Source: Castellaniella caeni NBRC 101664 (GTDB taxonomy: Bacteria; Pseudomonadota; Gammaproteobacteria; Burkholderiales; Burkholderiaceae_B). Taken from it: DNA of 64,000 nucleotides. Where the stretch lies: the NCBI RefSeq assembly GCF_001592225.1, contig NZ_BCWN01000017.1:1-64000 (forward strand), read 5' to 3'. The notes below the pieces were generated by a model. That model worked only from the letters and a program-made list of their open reading frames with translations, was not told where the DNA came from and made no database searches. Below, one piece after another: positions 10,249 to 19,890 of this stretch; position 1 is the stretch's first letter; each line of letters opens with the position of its first letter. The position numbers and the translations under genes were made by a program.

Positions 10249-11526
10249 TCAGCGCGCGCTGGGCGCCCCGGCCTGGGCGGGCCACAAGAGCCACATGCGC
10301 CCGGTCTGCTTCATGCGGCCCGCCGCCGCGCCGGCCTCGTCGCCCGTGCCCCAGTAGAAATCGGCCCGCGCCGCGCCGCGGATCGCGGTGCCGGTATCCT
10401 GGGCGAACACCAGGCGCTGCAAGGGCCCCGCCCCGCCCGGGTGCTGGGTATCCAGCCAGAGCGGCGTGCCCAGGGGCACGAAATTGGGGTCGATGGCCAC
10501 CGAGCGCTGGGCCATCAGGGCCACACCGTAGCCGCCGCGCGGCCCCAGTTCGGGGTCGGTGATGGTTTCTTCGCGGAAAAACACCATGGCCGGGTTGACG
10601 TTGAGCATCTGCTGCACGCGGTCGGGATGCGCGCGCGCCCAGCGCTTGATGTTCTGCATCGAGGTCTGCGCTAGGGGCATTTCGCCCTGCCGCGCGAGCC
10701 ACTGCCCGATGGACACGTACGGCTGGCCATTGTGATCGGCATAGGCCAGGCGCGTGACCGCGCCATCCGGCAGCACGGCGCGTCCCGACCCTTGAATCTG
10801 CAGGAAAAAGGCCTCGACCGGGTCGTCGGCCCAGACGATCACGGGGGGCTGGCGGGCCGGGTCGGCGGCGATCTGGGCGCGCGTGTCGTACGGCACCACG
10901 CGGCGGCCTTCAAGCTTGCCACGGATGCGCTTGCCCGCCAGCTCGGGGTAGACGGCACCCAGGTCGACGGTGAGCAAGTCGGCGGGCGTGGCGTACAACG
11001 GCCACTGATAGGCGCCCTGTCGGCTGCGCGAAGCGCGGATGAGGGGTTCGTAGTAACCGGTGATGGTGCCGCTGGCCACCTGCCCCGAGGCCTGCTCGAG
11101 CCGCCAGGGCCGCAGCTGCGTTTGCAGGAAGCGGCGCACCGGCTCGCCCGAGGCCTGTGGCCCCAGCCCGGCCTGCGCGGCGGCCTGGCAGACGGGCTGC
11201 CAGGCACGCGGCGCGGCGCGCGCGGGCGCGGCCAGCGAGCCAGACACGGGCCGCATCAGCCCGCGGCAATCATTGAGCAGCGTTTTCCAGACGTGATTGA
11301 GGTCGTCGCCCGACCAGCCTGGCAGCTGCTGCCAGGAGACCGGCACATAGCGCCCCTGCAACGCACGCGCGGGCGTCTCGCGCAGGGCCGACAAAGGCGG
11401 CACCACCAGCGGCCCCGTTTCGGCGGGCGCAACCGCGAGTTCGCCCGGGGCGGATTCTTCGGGAGGCACAGAGGAACAGGCACTGAGCACGGCCAGAAGG
11501 GCCGCAGACCATAAAAGCTTTTTCAT
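10249..11526 (-). CDS. mltA: Membrane-bound lytic murein transglycosylase A
   Basis: Outer-membrane lipoprotein, 425 aa, with the lipobox LSAC after a short hydrophobic signal. The MltA barrel contains [15 protein letters not shown], and the C-terminal 3D domain contains [13 protein letters not shown] and [18 protein letters not shown] with the catalytic and conserved Asp residues. It cleaves the MurNAc-GlcNAc bond of peptidoglycan to form 1,6-anhydro-muropeptides. It is transcribed divergently from rpe, whose start lies 72 bases away, so promoters are tightly packed between them. The residues after the lipobox are Pro/Glu-rich and probably a linker. Confidence 0.95.
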   Translation of the reverse strand: MKKLLWSAALLAVLSACSSVPPEESAPGELAVAPAETGPLVVPPLSALRETPARALQGRYVPVSWQQLPGWSGDDLNHVWKTLLNDCRGLMRPVSGSLAAPARAAPRAWQPVCQAAAQAGLGPQASGEPVRRFLQTQLRPWRLEQASGQVASGTITGYYEPLIRASRSRQGAYQWPLYATPADLLTVDLGAVYPELAGKRIRGKLEGRRVVPYDTRAQIAADPARQPPVIVWADDPVEAFFLQIQGSGRAVLPDGAVTRLAYADHNGQPYVSIGQWLARQGEMPLAQTSMQNIKRWARAHPDRVQQMLNVNPAMVFFREETITDPELGPRGGYGVALMAQRSVAIDPNFVPLGTPLWLDTQHPGGAGPLQRLVFAQDTGTAIRGAARADFYWGTGDEAGAAAGRMKQTGRMWLLWPAQAGAPSAR

Positions 11527-11598
11527 GCAAAAACCGCGTGCACTAAAATGAAGAAATCACCAAACCGCCATCATGACATATCTGGACGCCGTTTCGCC

Positions 11599-12312
11599 AT
11601 GACCGAATTGCCCCCCGCCCGCATCGCCCCCAGCCTGCTGTCCGCCGACTTCGCCCGCCTGGGAGAAGAAGTCACGCAGGTCGTGGCCGCGGGCGCCGAC
11701 TGGATTCACTTCGATGTGATGGACAATCACTTCGTACCCAACCTCACCATGGGGCCCATGGTCTGCGCGGCCCTGCGCCCGCACACGCAGGCGCCCATCG
11801 ACGTGCACCTCATGGTCGAGCCGGTCGATGCCCTGGTGCCCGCCTTCGCCAAGGCCGGGGCCAACATCATCAGCTTTCACCCCGAAGCCTCGCGCCACGT
11901 CGATCGCACGCTGGCACTCATCCGCGACCACGGCTGCCAGGCGGGCCTGGTGTTCAACCCCGCCACGCCACTCGACTGGATGGATCACGTCCTGCAGCGC
12001 CTCGACCTCGTGCTGCTCATGTCGGTCAACCCCGGCTTTGGCGGGCAGTCCTTCATCCCGCATACGCTGGCCAAGCTGCACGAAGCCCGGGCCCGCATCG
12101 ACCGCTGGCAAGAGCAAGGCGGGCAGGCCATCGCGCTCGAGGTCGATGGCGGGGTCAAGACGGACAACATCGCCGCCATCCGCGCCGCGGGCGCCGACGC
12201 CTTCGTGGCGGGCTCGGCCATCTTCGGGCAGCCCGACTACGCCCGGGTCATCGCCGGGCTGCGTCAAGGCATCGCGCAGGGCGATCAGCAACGCCAGGCA
12301 TCCGGCAACTGA
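11599..12312 (+). CDS. rpe: Ribulose-phosphate 3-epimerase
   Basis: Cytosolic (beta/alpha)8 enzyme interconverting ribulose-5-P and xylulose-5-P, 237 aa. The start at 11599 is chosen because the protein then opens [19 protein letters not shown] like known Rpe; an ATG 51 bases upstream would add a non-conserved basic segment. Metal ligands and catalytic motifs are present: [37 protein letters not shown] and LEVDGGVK. rpe, gph and trpE lie in one direction, an order conserved in many beta- and gammaproteobacteria. The 274-base gap to gph has no credible gene; it contains a small GAAAC/GTTTC hairpin. Confidence 0.96.
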   Translation: MTELPPARIAPSLLSADFARLGEEVTQVVAAGADWIHFDVMDNHFVPNLTMGPMVCAALRPHTQAPIDVHLMVEPVDALVPAFAKAGANIISFHPEASRHVDRTLALIRDHGCQAGLVFNPATPLDWMDHVLQRLDLVLLMSVNPGFGGQSFIPHTLAKLHEARARIDRWQEQGGQAIALEVDGGVKTDNIAAIRAAGADAFVAGSAIFGQPDYARVIAGLRQGIAQGDQQRQASGN

Positions 12313-12586
12313 CGCGCCGCCGGTTGCGCGCCATGTCCACAGTCACGCACGGGCACGGCCTGACGTAATCGTACGTAATCGAGCCCCACGAGACGAAACA
12401 TTCGTTTCAAGTTGAGGCCAGGCTGATGCAGTCAAAGTGAAAATGGTACGATGCAGCGGGCCTCGACGCGCGTCTTGCGCACGTCTGGCGCCCCGCCCCG
12501 GAACCGGCAGATACGACACCGGCGCCCGTTTCGATTGATCCGCGCTGACAGGCAGGCGCCTCAGCCGCTCTAGTAGCTTGCACCTC

Positions 12587-13267
12587 ATGCATTTTTCCGG
12601 AATTCTCTTCGATCTGGATGGCACACTCGTCCACACCATCCCGGATCTGGCCGCTGCGGCCAATGCCATGCGCCTGGACATGGGCCTGCCCGCACTGCCC
12701 GAGGCCACCATCGCCACCTACGTCGGCAAAGGGGTCGAACAACTGGTGATCCGCGCGCTGGCCAACGACGGCAAGCCCGCCAGCGTCGATCTGGTGATGC
12801 GCGGCCTGGCGCGCTTTCAAGATCACTATCGCGCCCTGAACGGCCGCCACAGCCAGCTGTTTCCCGGCGTACTGGCGGGGCTGCAGGCGTTTCGCAGCCA
12901 GGGTGCCAGGCTGGCGGTGGTCACCAACAAAGGCACCGAATTCACTCTGCCACTGCTGCGTCACCTGCAACTGGACACCTACTTCGACGCCGTCGTCTGC
13001 GGCGATACCTGCGAACGCAAGAAGCCCGATCCCCTGCCGCTCTTTCACGCCTGCGACCTGCTGGGCATCCAGCCGTCCCAGGCGCTGTTCATCGGCGATT
13101 CGATCAATGACGCGCTGGCGGCGCAGGCGGCGCAGATGCGCGTGCTGGCCCTGCCCTATGGCTACAACGAAGGCCAGCCCGTGCAGAGCCTGCCCGTGGA
13201 TGCTATAGTGAACTCCATCATCGAAGCAGCCCGGTGGGCTGCCGACCAAACCCCGCTACCGGCATGA
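12587..13267 (+). CDS. gph: Phosphoglycolate phosphatase
   Basis: HAD-superfamily phosphatase, 226 aa, that clears 2-phosphoglycolate. Motif I is LFDLDGTL with both nucleophile Asps, motif II is VVTNKG, and motifs III/IV are CGDTCERKKPDP and FIGDSINDALAA. The ATG at 12587 begins the protein just before motif I; no good ribosome-binding site is visible. Its TGA stop at 13265-13267 overlaps the ATG of the Trp leader peptide at 13264, so ribosomes ending gph can re-initiate on the leader. The last 60 codons therefore lie in the probable control region of trpE. Confidence 0.93.
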   Translation: MHFSGILFDLDGTLVHTIPDLAAAANAMRLDMGLPALPEATIATYVGKGVEQLVIRALANDGKPASVDLVMRGLARFQDHYRALNGRHSQLFPGVLAGLQAFRSQGARLAVVTNKGTEFTLPLLRHLQLDTYFDAVVCGDTCERKKPDPLPLFHACDLLGIQPSQALFIGDSINDALAAQAAQMRVLALPYGYNEGQPVQSLPVDAIVNSIIEAARWAADQTPLPA

Positions 13268-13338
13268 ATCAACTGTCCCGCTATTACCCGATCACCACTG
13301 GCGCCACTTGGCGCTGGTGGTGTTTGTGTTCCGGGTAA
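13264..13338 (+). CDS. trpL: trpE leader peptide (Trp-rich)
   Basis: A 24-residue ORF, MNQLSRYYPITTGATWRWWC plus four residues, with three Trp codons within five positions (13309-13320). A short ORF with clustered Trp codons, placed before an RNA terminator and trpE, is the hallmark of ribosome-mediated attenuation. Its ATG overlaps the gph stop (ATGA) and has no visible ribosome-binding site, so translation is likely coupled to gph. It is too short for routine gene calling. Tryptophan shortage would stall the ribosome at the Trp codons and favour read-through into trpE. Confidence 0.88.
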   Translation: MNQLSRYYPITTGATWRWWCLCSG

Positions 13339-13417
13339 ATAGCCACCCGGCGCGCCCGAGCCCGCTCAGGCCGCCCGACTCCAAGCCCGAACCATCTCCA
13401 TTGGCCGGGCTTTTTTT
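13293..13417 (+). promoter_or_regulatory. trpE attenuator with intrinsic terminator
   Basis: The leader RNA contains a strong hairpin (13293-13306 with 13309-13322, 12 of 14 pairs) whose 3-prime arm holds all three Trp codons. A second hairpin, CCGGGT at 13331-13336 with ACCCGG at 13345-13350, spans the leader stop. The terminator is AAGCCCG at 13383-13389 paired with CGGGCTT at 13406-13412, followed by seven T from 13411 to 13417. A competing pairing, GTTCCGGG at 13328-13335 with CCCGAAC at 13386-13392 (one bulge), would hide the terminator's 5-prime arm and is my candidate anti-terminator. The terminator is clear; the switch pairing is inferred. Confidence 0.82.
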
Positions 13418-13448
13418 CTGTCCGGCCCAACCCACCCAGCAGACCGCT

Positions 13449-14969
13449 ATGACAGAAATCGAATTCAATGCACTGGCCGCCCAAGGCTACAACCGCATTC
13501 CGCTCATCGCGGAAACCTACGCCGACCTGGACACGCCGCTGGCCATCTACCTGAAGCTCGCCCACGCGGGCCCCGAGGCCGGGCGCAACAGCTGCCTGCT
13601 GGAATCGGTGGTGGGCGGCGAGCGCTTTGGCCGCTATTCGTTCATCGGCTTGCCCGCCAAAACCCTGATCCGCGCCACCGGCACCACCACCGAGGTCGTC
13701 AAGCAGGGTCAGGTGGTGGAAACCCACGAGGGCGACCCGCTGGCCTTCATCGAAGCTTTTCAGCAGCGTTTCAAGGTGGCCCTGCGCCCCGGCATGCCGC
13801 GTTTCGCGGGCGGCCTGGCGGGCTATTTCGGCTACGACACCGTGCGCCACATCGAGCCGCGCCTGGGGCCGTGCGTCAAACCGCGTCCCGCCGGCCAGCA
13901 ACCCGGTACGCCCGACATCATGCTGATGCAGGTGGATGAACTGGTCATCGTCGACAACCTGGCGGGGCGCACCTATCTCATCGTCTACGCCGACCCCACC
14001 CAGCCCGAAGCCTATGCCCTGGCGCGCCGCCGCCTGAAGGCGCTGCGCGAAAAACTGCGCACCCCGGTCGTCATCCCCTATGCCTACGCCAGCATGCAGA
14101 CGCCCACCGAGCGCGACTTCAAGAAAGAAGACTATATTGCCGCCGTGCTCAAGGCCAAGGAATACATCGCCGCGGGCGACCTGATGCAGGTGCAGGTGGG
14201 CCAGGTGATCGCCAAGCCCTTCCGCGATTCGCCGCTGTCGTTGTACCGCGCGCTGCGTTCGCTGAACCCCTCGCCCTATATGTACTACTGGAATTTCGAC
14301 ACGTTCCACGTCGTCGGGGCATCGCCCGAAATCCTCGTGCGCAAGGATCACGAGGTCGAGGGCCAGCACAGCCGCGAGGTCGTCACCATCCGCCCGCTGG
14401 CGGGCACGCGCAAGCGCGGCGCCACGCAAGACGAAGATCAGCGCCTCGAAGCCGAGCTGCTGGCCGACCCCAAAGAACGCGCCGAGCACGTCATGCTCAT
14501 CGACCTCGCCCGCAACGACATCGGCCGCGTGGCCAAGACAGGCACGGTCGAAGTCACCGACACCATGACCATCGAACGCTATTCGCACGTCATGCACCTG
14601 GTGTCCAACGTGCGCGGCGAACTCAACGAGGGCATGGGCAACATCGACGTGCTGCGCGCCACCTTCCCGGCAGGCACCCTCACGGGCGCCCCCAAGGTGC
14701 GCGCCATGGAAATCATCGACGAGCTCGAACCCGTACAGCGCGGCATCTACGGCGGTGCGGCAGGCTACCTGAGCTACGGCGGCGAGATGGATCTGGCCAT
14801 CGCCATTCGCACCGGCATCATCCGCGACGGCATGCTGTACGTGCAGGCCGCCGCCGGCATCGTGGCGGATTCCGACCCCGAAAAAGAATGGCAAGAGACC
14901 GAGGCCAAGGCCCGCGCCCTGCTGCGCGCCGCCGAACAAGTGCAGTTCGGGCTGGACGAACCCATCTGA
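13449..14969 (+). CDS. trpE: Anthranilate synthase component I
   Basis: 506 aa from the ATG at 13449, 32 bases after the attenuator T run. It converts chorismate with TrpG-supplied ammonia to anthranilate. The N-terminal region carries SCLLESVVGGERFGRYSFIG, including the LLES feedback-inhibition motif. The C-terminal chorismate-binding domain has IRPLAGTRKRG, DLARNDIGRV, YSHVMHLVSNVRG, FPAGTLTGAPKVRAMEIIDE and GGAAGYLSYGGEMDLAIAIRT. TrpG is not adjacent but lies about 5 kb downstream. A 7-bp stem without a T run (14996-15015) follows the stop and may help end transcription against the convergent vapC. Confidence 0.97.
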   Translation: MTEIEFNALAAQGYNRIPLIAETYADLDTPLAIYLKLAHAGPEAGRNSCLLESVVGGERFGRYSFIGLPAKTLIRATGTTTEVVKQGQVVETHEGDPLAFIEAFQQRFKVALRPGMPRFAGGLAGYFGYDTVRHIEPRLGPCVKPRPAGQQPGTPDIMLMQVDELVIVDNLAGRTYLIVYADPTQPEAYALARRRLKALREKLRTPVVIPYAYASMQTPTERDFKKEDYIAAVLKAKEYIAAGDLMQVQVGQVIAKPFRDSPLSLYRALRSLNPSPYMYYWNFDTFHVVGASPEILVRKDHEVEGQHSREVVTIRPLAGTRKRGATQDEDQRLEAELLADPKERAEHVMLIDLARNDIGRVAKTGTVEVTDTMTIERYSHVMHLVSNVRGELNEGMGNIDVLRATFPAGTLTGAPKVRAMEIIDELEPVQRGIYGGAAGYLSYGGEMDLAIAIRTGIIRDGMLYVQAAAGIVADSDPEKEWQETEAKARALLRAAEQVQFGLDEPI

Positions 14970-15031
14970 GGGTGTCAGGCGCCGCAGCCGACCGTCGTCA
15001 GCAGCACGGCTGACGGCTTGCTACGGCGCAA

Positions 15032-15439
15032 TCAGACACCAACCCAGTTCTCGACCACAAGCGCCGGCACACGGGCGAATTCCGAGACATTGTTGGTGAC
15101 CAGCACCAGGCCTTCACTGCGTGCATGACCGGCGATGTGCAGGTCGTTGACCCCAATGGGCTGGCCCTGTTTTTCAAGGGCCGCACGGATGGCCCCATAG
15201 TGCTGGGCGGCCTTGGCGCCATAGGAAAGCACATCCAGGCGGCTGCAAAAATCCTCGACAGCGGACAGGTTCTCGCTGACGCGGCTGCTTTTCTCTGCAC
15301 CATGCAAAAGCTCGGCCAAGGTGATGGCGGAAATCGCCATGCGGCCGCTATTGGCGTTGAATATGGTCAACAGATCCAGCGAACGCCGTTTCAGGACATA
15401 GATGACCATATTGGTATCGAGCAGGTAGCGCAGCATCAA
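15032..15439 (-). CDS. vapC: VapC-type PIN-domain toxin
   Basis: 135 aa PIN-domain ribonuclease of a type II toxin-antitoxin pair. The acidic metal site is intact: LLDTNMVIYVLK near the N terminus, ITLAELLHGAEKS in the middle, and VNDLHIAGHARSEGLVLVTNNVSEF near the C terminus. The start overlaps the vapB stop by 4 bases, so the two are co-translated. VapC proteins cleave initiator tRNA or rRNA; the target here is unknown. The pair sits between trpE and the lactate operon, interrupting the trp region, and is the only obviously mobile-type cargo there. Confidence 0.92.
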   Translation of the reverse strand: MMLRYLLDTNMVIYVLKRRSLDLLTIFNANSGRMAISAITLAELLHGAEKSSRVSENLSAVEDFCSRLDVLSYGAKAAQHYGAIRAALEKQGQPIGVNDLHIAGHARSEGLVLVTNNVSEFARVPALVVENWVGV

Positions 15440-15669
15440 AGCGATTCCCGCTCTGGTTGGTGCTGATTGGCGCGTTCGGCCATGAAATCGTCACTGACCG
15501 CCGGGCCATCGTGAAAAAAACTGTCCCAGGCCTGACCAACCGGTGCAATGATGCGTTCATTGCCCCGAATACGAACCTCTACCTTGTGTACGCCTTCCGG
15601 CAGACGCACGTCCACGGGAAGCCGGACGGCCTGGGTGCGGTTATTGATGAACACGGTGCCAATGGACAT
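15436..15669 (-). CDS. vapB: VapB-type AbrB-fold antitoxin
   Basis: 77 aa. The N terminus, MSIGTVFINNRTQAVRLPVD, is a swapped-hairpin AbrB-type DNA-binding domain; the C-terminal half (about 45-77) is acidic and aromatic, as in VapB segments that wrap the toxin. The start follows AGGAG on the minus strand. Upstream, 15695-15712 has a short imperfect AT-rich palindrome that could be the autoregulatory operator. It precedes and overlaps vapC, the standard order. Confidence 0.9.
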   Translation of the reverse strand: MSIGTVFINNRTQAVRLPVDVRLPEGVHKVEVRIRGNERIIAPVGQAWDSFFHDGPAVSDDFMAERANQHQPERESL

Positions 15670-15743
15670 ATCAAGCTCCTGATACAGTCAAGAGAAGTAT
15701 ATAGCCATAGTATCTAGCATCCATCGATCGGTCGAACTCGATG

Positions 15744-16880
15744 TCAATCGCGCACCAGCGAGTCGCGCGTGATGTCGGCAATGGTGCGCGCGCCGGTGAG
15801 CGTCATGGCCACGCGCATTTCTTTTTCGATCAGGGACAGCAGGTTGGCCACCCCGGCCTGCCCGCCCACCGCCAGGGCGTACAGCCAGGCGCGCCCCAGC
15901 AGGACGCTGTCAGCACCCAGAGCCAGCATGCGCACCACGTCCAGCCCCGTGCGGATGCCCGAGTCGGCCAGGATGGTGATCTGCCCCTTGACCGCATCGG
16001 CGATGGCGGGCAAGGCGCGCGCCGTGGACAGCACGCCGTCCAGCTGGCGCCCGCCGTGGTTGGACACAACGATGCCGTCGGCGCCGAAGCGCACGGCCTC
16101 GCGGGCATCTTCGGGGTCGAGAATGCCCTTGATCACCATCGGCCCCTTCCAGAAATCGCGAATCCACTGCAGGTCTTTCCAGGAAATCGACGGATCGAAG
16201 TTGGCACCCAGCCAGCCAATGTAGTCTTCCAGCCCGGTGGGCTTGCCCAGATACTTGGAGACGTTGCCCAGATCGTGCGGGCGCCCCAGCAGGCCCACGT
16301 CCAGTGACCAGCGCGGGTGCAGCACGGCCTGCACGTAGCGGCGCAAAGCCGCATAGGGGCCGCTCATGCCCGAATGCGCGTCGCGGTAGCGCGCGCCAGG
16401 CACCGGCATGTCCACCGTGAACACCAATGTAGAGACCCCGGCGGCCTGGGCGCGTTCAAGCACGCTTTTCATGAAGCCGCGGTCTTTCAGCACGTACAGC
16501 TGGAACCACATGGGGCGGCTGATGGTGGGCGCCACCTCTTCGATGGGGCATACCGAGACGGTGGACATGGTGAAGGGGATGCCGTGCTTGTCGGCGGCCT
16601 GCGCCGTCTGCACTTCGCCCCGGCGGGCGTACATGCCCGTCAGGCCCACCGGCCCCAGCGCCACCGGCATGGACAAGGTTTCGCCGAACAGGCGGGTGGT
16701 GAGGTCGAGCTTGGACATGTCGTTCAGAACCCGCTGGCGCAGGGCCACGCCCGACAGGTCGCTGACGTTGTGCCGCAGGGTGTACTCGGCGTAAGCGCCG
16801 CCATCCGCATAATGGAACAGGAAGGGCGGCAAGCGGCGTTTGGCGGCGGCCCGGTAGTCGGTGGAAGCGGAAATGATCAT
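15744..16880 (-). CDS. lldD: FMN-dependent L-lactate dehydrogenase
   Basis: 378 aa (beta/alpha)8 flavoenzyme of the alpha-hydroxyacid oxidase family that oxidises L-lactate to pyruvate at the inner face of the cytoplasmic membrane. The N terminus, [20 protein letters not shown], matches LldD. Conserved elements include [70 protein letters not shown] and the active-site [12 protein letters not shown]. It is the last gene of the minus-strand lldP-lldR-lldD operon, 26 bases after lldR. Confidence 0.96.
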   Translation of the reverse strand: MIISASTDYRAAAKRRLPPFLFHYADGGAYAEYTLRHNVSDLSGVALRQRVLNDMSKLDLTTRLFGETLSMPVALGPVGLTGMYARRGEVQTAQAADKHGIPFTMSTVSVCPIEEVAPTISRPMWFQLYVLKDRGFMKSVLERAQAAGVSTLVFTVDMPVPGARYRDAHSGMSGPYAALRRYVQAVLHPRWSLDVGLLGRPHDLGNVSKYLGKPTGLEDYIGWLGANFDPSISWKDLQWIRDFWKGPMVIKGILDPEDAREAVRFGADGIVVSNHGGRQLDGVLSTARALPAIADAVKGQITILADSGIRTGLDVVRMLALGADSVLLGRAWLYALAVGGQAGVANLLSLIEKEMRVAMTLTGARTIADITRDSLVRD

Positions 16881-16906
16881 GGCTTTATCGGTATCAACGT
16901 AAACGG

Positions 16907-17662
16907 TCAGGAAAAATGCGAGAGACGCGACGACCGCGCGCGGCGGGCCTCGTCTTCGTCCAGGGCGCGCACGGCGGCGTGCACGAATTCGAGGTGCTGC
17001 CAGACGGTATCGCGCGCCGCCTGGGCATCACCTTGCAAAATGGCCTCCATCAAGGCCTGATGCTGCTGGGTGAGCTGCTCGTGCGTGTGCCGCACGGTAT
17101 ACATGCGCTGGCGGTTTTCGGTGACGGTGGACTGCAGCAGCTGGAACAGCCCGCGCATCATCTGCAGCAGGATGGCGTTGTGCGAGGCTTCGGCAATCGC
17201 CAGGTGAAAGCGGGCGTCGGCCTGGGATGAGCGGTCGGCGTCGCCGATGTCCTGCTCGCGCAGCAAGTCGTCGAAGGCGGCGCGAATGTGCGCGCGGTCG
17301 TCGGGCGTGGCGCGCAAAGCGGCATGCCAGGCGGTGCCGCCCTCCAGCGCATGGCGCGCTTCGAGCACGTCGTAGCGGTATTCGGGGTCGTCCGACACCA
17401 GCTGGCCCAGCGTTTGCACCAACTGCTGCTGCGGCCAGGCAACAGAACCCTGCACGGGCGCCTGCAAGTAGGTGCCGCCGCCTTGGCGGCTGCGCAGCAG
17501 GCCCTGGCTGGCCAGCTGCTGGATGGCTTCGCGCACCGAAGGGCGCGAAGCCCCCAGTTCGAGCGCCAGCTGGCGCTCGGCGGGCAGACGGTCGCCGGGC
17601 CGCAGGCCCCGGTCGATGATGAGGGTCTGAAGCTGTTCGGCGAGACGATCTGCAAGACGCAT
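16907..17662 (-). CDS. lldR: FadR-family GntR regulator of lactate utilisation (LldR-like)
   Basis: 251 aa from the ATG at 17662; a TTG 27 bases further upstream would add nine residues. The N-terminal winged helix contains [47 protein letters not shown], abbreviated here to its recognisable GntR pattern, and the C-terminal all-helical FCD domain binds the effector, presumably L-lactate. The position between lldP and lldD matches E. coli lldPRD. Inverted repeats with TGGTC/GACCA half-sites at the lldP promoter (19496-19567) are its probable operators. Confidence 0.9.
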   Translation of the reverse strand: MRLADRLAEQLQTLIIDRGLRPGDRLPAERQLALELGASRPSVREAIQQLASQGLLRSRQGGGTYLQAPVQGSVAWPQQQLVQTLGQLVSDDPEYRYDVLEARHALEGGTAWHAALRATPDDRAHIRAAFDDLLREQDIGDADRSSQADARFHLAIAEASHNAILLQMMRGLFQLLQSTVTENRQRMYTVRHTHEQLTQQHQALMEAILQGDAQAARDTVWQHLEFVHAAVRALDEDEARRARSSRLSHFS

Positions 17663-17747
17663 GGCAAAAGGCGTGTGGCGCAGTGGCAAGGCCCGGCAAC
17701 TGAGACCGGGCCTGCCGCCGTGCCGGGACGCGGCAAACGGGGCGGGT

Positions 17748-19433
17748 TTAAACGGCTGGAATCATCCAGGGCAGCACGTAGGCTTGCAAGGTCGTGAACA
17801 GCCCCACGATCACGGCAAAGAGCAAGCTGTACTTCAGGGTGAAGCGTAGCAGGTCGGACTCGCGCCCCACCAGCCCCACCGCCGCGCAGGCGATGGCGAT
17901 GGACTGCGGCGAAATCATCTTGCCCGTCACCCCGCCGGTGGAATTGGCGGCCACCAGCAGTACCTCGGGCACGCCGATCTGGTGCGCCGTGGCGGCCTGC
18001 AGCGCGGCGAACAGGGCGTTAGACGATGTGTCCGAGCCAGTCAGGAACACCCCCAGCCAGCCCAGCAACGGCGAGAAGAAGGTAAAGGCATGGCCCGAGT
18101 ACGACAGCGCCAGCGCCAGCGTGACCGACAGGCCCGAATAGTTGGCGATGAAGGCAAAGGCCAGCACGGTGCCGATCGTGTAGATGGGGATGGCCAGTTC
18201 TTTCAGGGTTTCACCGAAGACGCCGAACGCGGTCGAGGCTTTCATGCGCGTGGCCAGCACCGTGATGATGGCGGCGATCACGATCGAAGTGCCCGTGGCC
18301 GAGAACCAGTCGAACTTGTAGACGGCGCCATAGGTGGTGGCATCCGCCACGATGGGCGGCATTTTCTGCACCAGGCCGTCCAGGCCGGGCACCGCGATGC
18401 TGGCGATCCAGCCCTGCAGCGGGCCGCCTGCGGCAAACAGGTGCTTGAAGGGCGGAATCGACCAGATGGTGACCATCACCGTCAGCACGATGAAGGGCGA
18501 CCAGGCGCGCAGCACCTCGCCCGTGGTGAACTTGCGGCCCGTCGGGCGCGCGGCGGGTGCATCCGGGGACAGGTGTTCGGAGCCCTCGCCGGTTTCCGAG
18601 AAGCGGAAAATGGAAGCCGGTTGCCACACTTTCAGGAAGGCGGACAGCGCCACCAGCGACACCAGCGCCGACGTGATGTCCGGCAGCTCGGGGCCAATGA
18701 AGTTGGACGTGAGGTATTGGGTGATGGCGAAGGTGCCACCCGCCACGATCACGGCGGGCCAGGTTTCCTTCACGCCGCGCCAGCCGTCCATGATGGCCAT
18801 GATGACGAACAGCACGATGATGGTGAGAAACGGCAGCTGGCGCCCCGCCATTTCACCGATGGCGAAGGCCGGGATGCCCGTGACCTGCCCGGCCACGATG
18901 ATGGGGATACCCAGGGCGCCGAAGGCCACCGGCGCCGTGTTGGCCACCAGGCACAGGCCGGCGGCGTACAGCGGGCGAAAGCCCAGGCCCACCAGCAAGG
19001 CGGCGGTAATGGCCACCGGCGCGCCGAAGCCCGCCGCACCTTCGAGGAAGGAACCAAACGAGAAGCCCACCAGCAGCATCTGCAAGCGCTGGTCGGCAGT
19101 CAGCGTCAGCACCGATTCGCGGATGGTGTCGAACTGGCCGGTCTTGACGGCGATCTTGTACAGGAACACGGCGCCGACGATGATCCAGGCGATTGGCCAC
19201 AGGCCGTAGAAGAAGCCGTAGATGGCCGAGGCCAGCCCTTGCGTGACCGGCATGCCGTAGAAAAAGAGCGCGACGGCCAGGGCGCACAGTACGGTCAAGG
19301 TGCCCGCCAGCCAGCCTTTCAGGCGAAAGACCGTGAGCGACAGGAAAAACAGGATGATCGGCAGGCAGGCGATCAGGGCCGACAGCCAGATATTGCCTGC
19401 TGGATCATAAGATTGTTGCCAGATTGAGTTCAT
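17748..19433 (-). CDS. lldP: L-lactate permease
   Basis: 561 aa inner-membrane permease of the LctP family, taking up L-lactate (and probably glycolate or D-lactate) with protons. It has about twelve or more hydrophobic segments and the family features [20 protein letters not shown] at the start, [32 protein letters not shown], and [20 protein letters not shown] near the C terminus. It is the first gene of the lactate operon and ends 85 bases before lldR. A strong promoter with two operator-like repeats precedes it. Confidence 0.96.
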   Translation of the reverse strand: MNSIWQQSYDPAGNIWLSALIACLPIILFFLSLTVFRLKGWLAGTLTVLCALAVALFFYGMPVTQGLASAIYGFFYGLWPIAWIIVGAVFLYKIAVKTGQFDTIRESVLTLTADQRLQMLLVGFSFGSFLEGAAGFGAPVAITAALLVGLGFRPLYAAGLCLVANTAPVAFGALGIPIIVAGQVTGIPAFAIGEMAGRQLPFLTIIVLFVIMAIMDGWRGVKETWPAVIVAGGTFAITQYLTSNFIGPELPDITSALVSLVALSAFLKVWQPASIFRFSETGEGSEHLSPDAPAARPTGRKFTTGEVLRAWSPFIVLTVMVTIWSIPPFKHLFAAGGPLQGWIASIAVPGLDGLVQKMPPIVADATTYGAVYKFDWFSATGTSIVIAAIITVLATRMKASTAFGVFGETLKELAIPIYTIGTVLAFAFIANYSGLSVTLALALSYSGHAFTFFSPLLGWLGVFLTGSDTSSNALFAALQAATAHQIGVPEVLLVAANSTGGVTGKMISPQSIAIACAAVGLVGRESDLLRFTLKYSLLFAVIVGLFTTLQAYVLPWMIPAV

Positions 19434-19495
19434 CTCGATGATTTCTCAGTTAGGGATCCGGTCGGCGTCTCCTGATGCAGCACTGAATTGGCCTG

Positions 19496-19567
19496 ACCAT
19501 TTATGGTTTTTTGAATTTCTGGCCGGATTATAGAAATGCACTGGTCAAGTGGTCAACGAATGACCAC
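19496..19567 (-). promoter_or_regulatory. lldP promoter with two LldR operator-like sites
   Basis: On the minus strand, TTGACC (19556-19551), an 18-base spacer and TATAAT (19532-19527) make a near-consensus sigma-70 promoter facing lldP. GTGGTCA-ACGAA-TGACCAC at 19549-19567 is a perfect 7-bp inverted repeat covering the -35 box. ACCAT-TT-ATGGT at 19496-19507 is a second inverted repeat just downstream of the expected transcript start. Two flanking sites fit the two-operator control known for E. coli lldPRD. Confidence 0.75.
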
Positions 19568-19804
19568 GAGGGCCATATTTCTCTCCCCCCTACGATGGAC
19601 GCTTGAATTCCCAATTTAAATCAATAAGATGGAATGCACTTTCAACCTGCGGAAAGCTTGTCGATTTCACCGAATACTAGGGAAAACGATAGGTTGTGTT
19701 TGCAAATGGTATTACCAATAAAGCTTGCAGACAGGTGCCCATAGAAGCGCGGCAAGCAGCGCAAGGCCAGGACAGGCGCGGCGGCGGATGCGTACTTACC
19801 CTGC

Positions 19805-19833
19805 TCGACAGGCCCGAAATCCCACTGTAGAAT
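19805..19833 (+). promoter_or_regulatory. Sigma-70 promoter of the trpGDC leader
   Basis: TCGACA at 19805-19810, a 17-base spacer and TAGAAT at 19828-19833 match five of six bases each of the -35 and -10 consensus. The expected transcript start, about 7 bases on, falls at 19840-19841, exactly at the leader ATG, so the leader mRNA may be leaderless. Confidence 0.6.
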
Positions 19834-19839
19834 CCCCGC

Positions 19840-19890
19840 ATGACTTTTCACGCGACGACTCACACAGCTTCCTGGTGGCGCCCCTTCTAA
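19840..19890 (+). CDS. trpL: trpG leader peptide with tandem Trp codons
   Basis: A 16-residue ORF, MTFHATTHTASWWRPF, with adjacent Trp codons at 19873-19878. It lies 111 bases upstream of trpG and immediately before mutually exclusive RNA hairpins. No ribosome-binding site precedes the ATG, but the predicted transcript start coincides with it, as known for the leaderless trpL of Sinorhizobium. It is a second, independent Trp leader, separate from the one before trpE. Confidence 0.8.
   Translation: MTFHATTHTASWWRPF

Noticed and set aside
11548-11598. Upstream ATG extension of rpe by 17 residues
   Set aside because: The extra residues are basic and unlike Rpe N termini; the ATG at 11599 gives the standard start.
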